Assembly (NCBI GenBank): GCA_023265735.1
Contig: JAHFSN010000012.1
Span: 9,993 to 15,610, forward strand
Reading direction: 5' to 3'
From: Spirochaetaceae bacterium
GTDB taxonomy: Bacteria; Spirochaetota; Spirochaetia; JABEVK01
DNA length: 5,618 nt
Both the position numbers and the translations under genes were made by a program. The notes beneath the pieces are model-generated. The model saw nothing but the letters and a program-made list of their open reading frames with translations, searched no databases and was not told where the DNA came from. This document shows, piece after piece, positions 1 to 4,790 of the stretch. Positions within the stretch are counted from its first letter, which is position 1. Every line of letters starts with the position of its first letter.

Positions 1-1234
1 AGGTGGGGTCGTCGTCGGAGTCCGGGAGGGGACCCTTTTCCTGGAGGGTCCACAGGTGGTGAACCCAGGCCATTCCCCGGCCCTCGCAACGGTCGAGGGA
101 GACCTTTGCCAGGCTGGGAAACCTGTCGTTCCAACCCCGGGTGTCCCGCTCTTTGACGATCCGGTCCCAGGTCAGCGACGGGAACTGCCACGACAGGCTG
201 GGGTGACGGCTGAGGAACTCCGTGGTCTTCTCTTGGCGCTCGAGGAGGAGGAGGTGGAGTCCTTCCCGGTTGACAAGGTCTCCCAGGATGGATTCCAGGA
301 CCGCCTGGGCTTCGGGCTCAAACCCCTCGGGAAGGAGAAAGACAAATACAGGCGGAAGCTTCAGCCCGTCCAACTTGCGGATCACCATGCGGAAGTAGGC
401 CGTGAGGGCCCCGACCACGTCCTCCTTGCCCGAATCACCGGGGTAGTCCGCCCCGCCGCGACTCTTCAGAAGATAAGACCACATGGGGTCCGCCGGCGTC
501 AGGGCGTTGGTCACCAGGTCAAGGTCCACCCGGGCCAGCAGCTGGGAAAGAAAATCCCGGCTCCCCTCAAGGGGAAAGAGTATGGGGAAGTCCTCGTGGG
601 CCCCATAGATTTGGTGCAAAACGGTCTTCAGCACGAAGTACTTCTCGGTCAGGTGATGGCCCTTGAGCCTCAGGATCTTCCCCGGCTTCTTCTCGTCGGC
701 ATCGGCGAGCTGCCGGCTGAGGGGCACCTTCAGAGCGTCGATCCAACCCGTCATTTCCAGCAGCACCTCGATGGATAAGGGGGCCAAGGAGGTCTTGACC
801 GGAGGACCGAGGATTTCGGCCAAGGGCTCGTCGGCCGACACGGGAAACTGGTCGGCCAAGGTGGGCAGGACCGCGGGTCCCGCCCAAATCTGGTTTTCCC
901 GGGGGGCCAGAAACACCAAGGTCTTCAGATGATTGAAGACCGCAGCCTCGTCGCTGCGATCGTCTTGTTCTAGGAGGAGGCTGAACCCAAAAAGCTGGTC
1001 CTTTTTTCGGAGGAGGGCATCGGCGGTGAGAAAGAGGAAGTCGGAGACCTGGTTCAAGGCCTTCTCTCGAAGGGGATGGAAGGCAAACAGGAAGAATCCG
1101 CTCTGTTCGCGGACCAACTTTCCACCCCGGTTGAGACAAAAGTGGTCCAAAAGCCCCCGAACTTCCTCAGCGTCGGAAGCCTGCAAGCGGGCGAGCTGCC
1201 GGAAATTGGAAATCTCGACCATGACGAAGAACAT
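1..1234 (-). CDS. Large protein with degenerate class III cyclase-like and AAA/STAND ATPase-like domains, partial (C-terminus outside window)
   Basis: The minus strand is open without a stop from about 1312 to base 1, with mostly G/C third codon positions; 411 residues are visible and the end is missing. Residues 2-75 follow the layout of a class III nucleotide cyclase domain: a first strand ending in EISNF (7-11), a helix, then GGKLVREQSGFFLFAF (37-52). The two metal-binding aspartates of active cyclases are not there: the first is Glu7 and the second, usually after the Gly in 'GD', is Phe47. Residues 187-335 resemble the ATPase part of AAA/STAND regulators, but the P-loop position reads GHHLTEKY (192-199) instead of GxxxxGK[ST], and the Walker B strand VFVFLLPE (296-303) lacks its aspartate. 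I infer a non-catalytic regulator or scaffold. The ATG at 1234 is chosen because it begins the first strand and has a weak GAGA eight bases upstream; the in-frame ATG at 1312 would overlap the start of the divergent gene. The family assignment is a pattern reading, not a search result. Confidence 0.7.
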   Translation of the reverse strand, partial: MFFVMVEISNFRQLARLQASDAEEVRGLLDHFCLNRGGKLVREQSGFFLFAFHPLREKALNQVSDFLFLTADALLRKKDQLFGFSLLLEQDDRSDEAAVFNHLKTLVFLAPRENQIWAGPAVLPTLADQFPVSADEPLAEILGPPVKTSLAPLSIEVLLEMTGWIDALKVPLSRQLADADEKKPGKILRLKGHHLTEKYFVLKTVLHQIYGAHEDFPILFPLEGSRDFLSQLLARVDLDLVTNALTPADPMWSYLLKSRGGADYPGDSGKEDVVGALTAYFRMVIRKLDGLKLPPVFVFLLPEGFEPEAQAVLESILGDLVNREGLHLLLLERQEKTTEFLSRHPSLSWQFPSLTWDRIVKERDTRGWNDRFPSLAKVSLDRCEGRGMAWVHHLWTLQEKGPLPDSDDDPT

Positions 1235-1250
1235 GCTCTCAATCTCGGAC

Positions 1251-1295
1251 AAAAAAAAAGTCAGCTTGACGGATTTCCCAGCAGGGGGGTAGACT
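1251..1295 (+). promoter_or_regulatory. Candidate sigma70-type promoter for the partner-switching operon
   Basis: TTGACG at 1266-1271 matches the -35 consensus at five of six bases. TAGACT at 1290-1295 matches the -10 consensus at four of six, and the spacer is 18 bases. A run of nine A at 1251-1259 lies just upstream of the -35, where an UP element would sit. Transcription would begin near 1302, leaving a leader of only about nine bases before the ATG at 1311; this fits the lack of a good Shine-Dalgarno sequence there. The prediction rests on motif matching only. Confidence 0.4.
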
Positions 1296-1310
1296 GCATC
1301 CGGAAACTTC

Positions 1311-2411
1311 ATGCCCGATTTTATCCTCTTCGTCATCAACAACTCGTTTTGGGCCAAGAGTATCGCAGCGTTGGTGCTGCTTGTGTACGTTCATCGGATC
1401 GGCACCAAGCCTGACATCCCGGTCCTTTCCCTCTTTCGGGCGATGGCCATCGTCCTCCTCGTGACGGACTTTGCTCTCCTTTTCTTTCCAACGTTTTCGA
1501 TTTTTCCCTTTCTCCAGGGCCTCGGCCTGATCTTCCTTTACTACCGCGTCCTCTCCATCTACAGCCCCGACGACAAGCTCCCCGTCGCCTCCTGGATCCT
1601 GGGAGTCGCTGCCGCGGGTGTCCTCGGGGTCACGCCGTTCCTGGGTTGGCCCTGGTTCGCCAACGCCGTGGGGCCGGTGGTGCTTCTCATCCTCTGGGCG
1701 GGGCTGGCCCGTAAGCTCTACGCGATTTCGGAGTTCAATACCGACGGCGCGGGGGTGATCCTGGCGTCCCGGGCCAACCTCGTGCAGTACATGATCCTCC
1801 TTCAGGTTGTCTCCTTGATCCTAACTCCCTGGGGAGGGTTCCTGAATCCCGCCGTCCAAATGCTCGCCTTTCCCCTCGCCAATTTGATCCACCCGTGGAC
1901 CCTCACTTTCTGGGAGCGATTCTCTGACGCCCAGAAGGGCCGTCACATGGCGACCATGGAGAAGAACCTCGCATCCCTCTTCGAGTTCATGGTGGCCATC
2001 GGCAACGCCATTTCCGAGAAGCTCGAGATGGACAAGGTCCTCGACTTCGTGGTCAGGTCGGCCGTCAAGGCCACAAATGCCGATGGAGGCGCGGTCTTCC
2101 TCGTCGATGAGTTTGAAGACGTGCTGAGGGTGAAGGCCATCGAGGGCGACTTTCCTCCGCCGTACCAAGTGCCGCCGAAGGTCAAGCTGAAGATCAGCAA
2201 CCTGACCGAGTACTTTCAGTCCACCCCCATTCCCCTGGGCAGCACGGTGGTCGGCGAATGCGCCATGACCCATAAGAGCATCTTCATCCGTGACACCCGG
2301 GACGACGACCGCATGTCCCAGAATGCCCGGCTCGATCAGGTCTATATCGCCTCCATCATCCTCACTCCCCTCATGCAGGGCAACAAGGTCTTCGGCGTCC
2401 TCGCGGTGTGA
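1311..2411 (+). CDS. Membrane sensor and GAF part of an RsbU-type PP2C phosphatase (5' part of a frameshifted gene)
   Basis: This frame encodes 366 residues. The first 200 are very hydrophobic, with about seven membrane helices near residues 13-29, 40-59, 62-81, 92-111, 113-133, 156-172 and 178-194. A linker helix (about 214-247) leads into a GAF domain that starts near 235. The GAF domain runs to the stop at 2409-2411, at the strand ending in KVFGVLAV (359-366), so its last strand-helix portion is missing from this frame. The missing part and the catalytic domain continue in another frame from 2408. The likely role of the whole protein is to sense a membrane or cytoplasmic signal and pass it to the PP2C domain; the ligand cannot be read from the sequence. 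The ATG at 1311 gives a sensible hydrophobic N-terminus; no strong ribosome binding site precedes it, only GGA at 1302-1304. The gene opens the operon with the STAS and kinase genes. Confidence 0.85.
   Translation: MPDFILFVINNSFWAKSIAALVLLVYVHRIGTKPDIPVLSLFRAMAIVLLVTDFALLFFPTFSIFPFLQGLGLIFLYYRVLSIYSPDDKLPVASWILGVAAAGVLGVTPFLGWPWFANAVGPVVLLILWAGLARKLYAISEFNTDGAGVILASRANLVQYMILLQVVSLILTPWGGFLNPAVQMLAFPLANLIHPWTLTFWERFSDAQKGRHMATMEKNLASLFEFMVAIGNAISEKLEMDKVLDFVVRSAVKATNADGGAVFLVDEFEDVLRVKAIEGDFPPPYQVPPKVKLKISNLTEYFQSTPIPLGSTVVGECAMTHKSIFIRDTRDDDRMSQNARLDQVYIASIILTPLMQGNKVFGVLAV
2405..2411 (+). other. Apparent frameshift site (extra TG in GTGTGA) inside the phosphatase gene
   Basis: The bases read GCG GTG TGA in the upstream frame. 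Removing one TG from the GTGTG at 2406-2410 gives GCG GTG AGC, which joins the two frames as VLAV-SRRSNY. That junction restores a normal GAF ending and one protein of 650 residues. As it stands, the upstream stop and a GTG codon at 2408-2410 overlap in the form GTGA, so coupled re-initiation is possible in principle. No Shine-Dalgarno sequence at usable spacing precedes that GTG. Confidence 0.7.
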
Positions 2412-3265
2412 GCCGGCGGAGCAACTACTTGTTCAGCCAGGACAACTTCAACCAGATCCAGACCTTCGCCGACTACACTTCGCTGACGATCAACAGTCTC
2501 TTCACCTACCTCCAGCTTCTGGAAAAGCAAGAGATGGAACGCGAGCTAGGGATCGCCGCCCAGATTCAGAGCCAGCTCCAGCCCACCCGACTCCCTGCGG
2601 TGTCCAGCATCAGCTTGGCGGCTTACTCGCTGCCGGCCAAGGGCGTATCGGGGGACTACTACGACGTCATCAATATCCGCAAGGGACAAATCCTGATGGC
2701 GGTGTGCGATGTCGCGGGCAAGGGCATCCCTGCGTCCCTGGTCATGGTGATGATCCGCACCATCATCCACTTGGTGGCCCACCAGCCCGGGATGACCGTG
2801 GGGCGCATCCTCGACGTCGTCAATTGGGGCATCGCGGGGAAGGTCAGCCTCGACCGCTTCGCCACCCTCGCCCTCCTCAGCTACGACTTCGCCGACCATA
2901 GGCTGGAGTATTCAAACGCGGCCCATCACCCGCTTCTCATCTACAGGGCAGAGAGCCGCCGTTTCGAGACCCTCGATACCGAAGGCATCCCCATCGGTCT
3001 GGAGAAGAAAACCAAGTACAGCCAGATCGATACCGTTTTGCATCCGGCCGACATCGTGGTACTCTATACCGACGGCATCATCGAAGCCATGAACGAGCAG
3101 GGGAGCCAGTACTCGCTCGAGTCGATGCAGCGGGTAGTCCGAGAGAACTGTGATCTGCCCCCTGAAAAGCTGAAGAGAGCCATTATTGAAGACCTGAACG
3201 CCTTTGTCGGCAAGGCGAAACAACACGACGACCAGACGTTCCTTCTCATGAAGGTCGACGGGTAG
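2408..3265 (+). CDS. PP2C/SpoIIE-type serine phosphatase domain (3' part of a frameshifted RsbU-like gene)
   Basis: This 285-residue frame begins with the last part of the GAF domain (to about residue 35), then a linker helix containing LEKQEMERELGIAAQIQ (38-54), typical of the joint between sensor and phosphatase in RsbU-like proteins. The PP2C domain fills residues 70-285 and looks intact: SGDYYD (81-86) and CDVAGKG (100-106) carry metal-binding aspartates, followed by TLALLSYD (153-160), NAAHHPLL (170-177), LYTDGIIEA (219-227) with the TDG metal site, and DDQTFLLMKV (274-283). The known role of the family is to dephosphorylate a STAS antagonist, and a STAS gene follows after a 14-base gap. 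The listed start is the GTG overlapping the upstream stop. It is probably not a real start, because this frame reads naturally as the continuation of the gene at 1311. If the two are not joined in the cell, the catalytic domain would be soluble and cut off from its membrane sensor. Confidence 0.87.
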   Translation: MSRRSNYLFSQDNFNQIQTFADYTSLTINSLFTYLQLLEKQEMERELGIAAQIQSQLQPTRLPAVSSISLAAYSLPAKGVSGDYYDVINIRKGQILMAVCDVAGKGIPASLVMVMIRTIIHLVAHQPGMTVGRILDVVNWGIAGKVSLDRFATLALLSYDFADHRLEYSNAAHHPLLIYRAESRRFETLDTEGIPIGLEKKTKYSQIDTVLHPADIVVLYTDGIIEAMNEQGSQYSLESMQRVVRENCDLPPEKLKRAIIEDLNAFVGKAKQHDDQTFLLMKVDG

Positions 3266-3279
3266 AAGAGGGGTAGACC

Positions 3280-3621
3280 ATGGACCTAAAGATCAGGAAA
3301 CACGCCGAAACCTACATCATCGATGTCAATGGCGAGATGGATCTCTACAACTCCTACAAGCTTAAAGAGTTGGTCATGAAGATGCTCGAGAAAAAAGTCG
3401 AGCAGTTTGTCATCAATTTGGAGAACGTCGACTACATCGACTCCTCGGGCATTGGGGCCCTCATCTACATCTGTTCCACGATCAAAAAAATGAACCTCAA
3501 GCTGATCATCAGCAATATCCATGGATCGGTCAAAAAGGTCATTGAACTGACCAAACTGATGGGTTACTTCCCCATTGCCGGCACGGTAGAGGAAGCCATT
3601 CAGAAAATCGCCACTCCCTGA
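3280..3621 (+). CDS. STAS-domain anti-sigma-factor antagonist (SpoIIAA/RsbV-like)
   Basis: A complete single STAS domain of 113 residues, the normal family length. The N-terminal strands include VNGEMDLYNS (16-25), and the hallmark loop DYIDSSGIGAL lies at 51-61. By analogy with SpoIIAA, where the second serine of DSSG is phosphorylated, Ser56 is the likely target of the kinase encoded next, and the PP2C protein encoded before would remove that phosphate. The unphosphorylated form would bind the kinase and release its partner. The C-terminal helix region VKKVIELTKLMGYFPI (84-99) is typical of the family. AGAGGGG at 3267-3273 gives a good ribosome binding site six bases before the ATG. The gene starts 14 bases after the phosphatase stop and ends 11 bases before the kinase start, so the three are almost certainly cotranscribed. 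It is richer in lysine and isoleucine than its neighbours. Confidence 0.95.
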   Translation: MDLKIRKHAETYIIDVNGEMDLYNSYKLKELVMKMLEKKVEQFVINLENVDYIDSSGIGALIYICSTIKKMNLKLIISNIHGSVKKVIELTKLMGYFPIAGTVEEAIQKIATP

Positions 3622-3632
3622 TCGAGGAACCT

Positions 3633-4181
3633 ATGTCTCAAGACGTTAAAGAACTGATCATCAACGAAAACCACCCCTTGTTCGATCACACAGGCATGTT
3701 CTACAAGGAATTCCCGTCTGACTTCCGTCAGATCCGCTATTTCACCCTGCTGATTGTTCAGAAGGCCCCGCCCGAGATCAAAGAGATCAACCTCCTGGAG
3801 CAGCAGATCAGCGAGATCATCAAGAATGCGGTCAAGCACGGTAATCAAAACAATCCCGAAAAGAAGATTCGTGTCTGGTACTCATTTTCCACCGCCCACG
3901 CCCATCTCATCGTGGAGGACGAAGGTGAAGGTTTCCAGGGCATCGAGGAATGGAATTTGTTCAACCGGAAGCGCCAGGAGGCTTTCCTGGCCCAAGATTT
4001 TGAGAATCTGGGAAATTTCGTCTCCTACCGGACCCTCCGCAGCGACGAGCACGATGGCGGGAACGCCATGTTCGCCGCGGTGGAATACTGGAACGATGGC
4101 GTGGTGTTCAACAGCAGGCGGAACTCCGTCGCCGTCGGAAAGACCTTTCCTCAGCGCCGCTTGGGGCTCGAGATCTCCTGA
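3633..4181 (+). CDS. GHKL-type ATP-binding anti-sigma factor / serine-protein kinase (RsbW/SpoIIAB-like)
   Basis: A protein of 182 residues, slightly longer than typical RsbW (about 160). The ATP-binding fold is clear: the N-box EIIKNAVKHGN (61-71) has Glu61 and Asn65 at the positions of the catalytic base and magnesium ligand of SpoIIAB, and the G1 box VEDEGEGF (94-101) has the DxGxG pattern with Asp96. The later glycine box is less usual: GGNAMFAAVEYWND (142-155) stands where RsbW proteins usually have a GxGL-type motif, after a long lid (about 102-140). The expected role is to phosphorylate the STAS protein encoded just upstream and to bind and hold an output partner. No sigma factor gene is visible, so calling it an anti-sigma factor is inference. 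GAGGA at 3624-3628 is the ribosome binding site, four bases before the ATG. The gene ends the operon and its last 31 bases overlap the convergent lipoprotein gene. Confidence 0.88.
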   Translation: MSQDVKELIINENHPLFDHTGMFYKEFPSDFRQIRYFTLLIVQKAPPEIKEINLLEQQISEIIKNAVKHGNQNNPEKKIRVWYSFSTAHAHLIVEDEGEGFQGIEEWNLFNRKRQEAFLAQDFENLGNFVSYRTLRSDEHDGGNAMFAAVEYWNDGVVFNSRRNSVAVGKTFPQRRLGLEIS

Positions 4182-4735
4182 CCCGGAGACTCTGGGTCGA
4201 AGGGTGACGCGGGAGGGGAAGCCTCTTCGAGGCGGACGTCGCTGACCAGAAGGGTTGTCTCACCGCGATCCAAGGCCACCCATCCTCGGAACTCTTTCTT
4301 TCCCAGTATCCTGACGGGCAAATTCCATCCGTCACCGGCGAGAGCCTTGCCGACCCGGACGACCTGGGGGTCGAGGCCTTCGGCGCGCAGCCTCCCGGCC
4401 CAGGCGCCCAGGTACGGGACCCCCTGGTCGGTCAGAAGCTGGGGGTCGAGCCCCTCCTGGGCCGCCTGCTGGAAGAACCTGGTCACGGTGCCCACCATTT
4501 CCGGGTTGCCTTCCAAGGCGCCTATGACCACGTCCCTCAAGACGGGCTGGTTCATTGAAGGCAGCTCCAGCAGGAACTCGTGCCCCCGCAAGATGCTCTC
4601 ATCGAAGGGATGGGCCCCGGCCGCGACCGGGGCGGTGGAAGTCACGGAAGGGGCAGACGGGCCGGGGACCGGCTTGCTGGGAGCCGAGCAAGAGGCGGCC
4701 CACGCCATCGTCAGGACGAGAAGGAAAGGCTTCAC
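4151..4735 (-). CDS. Small predicted lipoprotein of unknown function
   Basis: A 194-residue protein starting at GTG. The N-terminus has a lysine at position 2, a hydrophobic core (4-14) and a lipobox-like AASC with Cys16, so it is probably a lipid-anchored envelope protein; the alanine at -3 is a relaxed match. A Ser/Pro/Ala-rich tether spans about 17-40. The folded part (about 43-170) contains two copies of EGLDPQ (94-99 and 119-124) 25 residues apart, and the C-terminus is again Pro/Ser-rich and charged. I do not recognise the family. The next in-frame ATG (residue 10) would remove the signal peptide, so the GTG is preferred even though the GGGGGA before it sits too close for a standard ribosome binding site. 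Its 3' end overlaps the kinase gene by 31 bases, tail to tail, and its 5' end faces the HD hydrolase gene across 55 bases. Confidence 0.75.
   Translation of the reverse strand: MKPFLLVLTMAWAASCSAPSKPVPGPSAPSVTSTAPVAAGAHPFDESILRGHEFLLELPSMNQPVLRDVVIGALEGNPEMVGTVTRFFQQAAQEGLDPQLLTDQGVPYLGAWAGRLRAEGLDPQVVRVGKALAGDGWNLPVRILGKKEFRGWVALDRGETTLLVSDVRLEEASPPASPFDPESPGQEISSPKRR
4180..4198. repeat. Inverted repeat at the end of the partner-switching operon
   Basis: An 8-bp stem (GACCCGGA against TCTGGGTC, with one G-T pair) and a 3-base loop begins within the kinase stop codon. It could protect or end the operon transcript, but no T-run follows on either strand, so it is not a standard intrinsic terminator. 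It also lies within the C-terminal codons of the convergent lipoprotein gene. Confidence 0.35.
4364..4450. repeat. Pair of 12-bp direct repeats inside the lipoprotein gene
   Basis: CTGGGGGTCGAG occurs at 4364-4375 and again at 4439-4450, exactly 75 bases apart. On the coding strand both copies encode LDPQ within EGLDPQ. The in-phase spacing of 25 codons suggests a short duplicated protein unit rather than a DNA-level site, though only the motif itself is clearly conserved. Confidence 0.5.
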
Positions 4736-4753
4736 TCCCCCAGACTATCTCGA

Positions 4754-4772
4754 TCTGGACACAGGGTCCAGA
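4754..4772. promoter_or_regulatory. Perfect 7-bp inverted repeat in the divergent lipoprotein/HD gap, possible operator
   Basis: TCTGGAC at 4754-4760 and GTCCAGA at 4766-4772 form a perfect inverted repeat with a 5-base centre, ending 18 bases before the HD hydrolase ATG and lying 18 bases upstream of the lipoprotein GTG. The placement suits a regulator binding site acting on both genes, or an RNA hairpin in the HD leader. I found no convincing -35/-10 pair for either gene. Confidence 0.35.
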
Positions 4773-4790
4773 AGCCCCTAGAATCGCACC

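Noticed and set aside
56..778. A 240-residue plus-strand open frame, and a shorter one at 663-932
   Set aside because: They lie opposite the long open minus-strand gene, whose frame has the expected G/C-rich third positions and domain-like sequence. The plus-strand translations are low-complexity and show no recognisable motif.
567..1139. A 190-residue minus-strand open frame
   Set aside because: It is rich in Arg, Pro and Gly, as expected for an out-of-frame reading of GC-rich DNA, and it overlaps the better minus-strand frame that is open over the whole region.
2385..2415. Programmed -1 ribosomal frameshifting as the way to join the two phosphatase frames
   Set aside because: There is no slippery heptamer of the X-XXY-YYZ kind before the stop and no obvious downstream pseudoknot. 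A TG insertion or GTGA-coupled re-initiation explains the site better.
4180..4198. Intrinsic terminator for the operon
   Set aside because: A stem is present, but no T-run follows on either strand, so it is listed only as an inverted repeat.
4744..4772. Promoter for the lipoprotein gene on the minus strand (GATAGT as -10)
   Set aside because: The matching -35 position reads TCTGGA, which is a poor match, so it is no better than chance.
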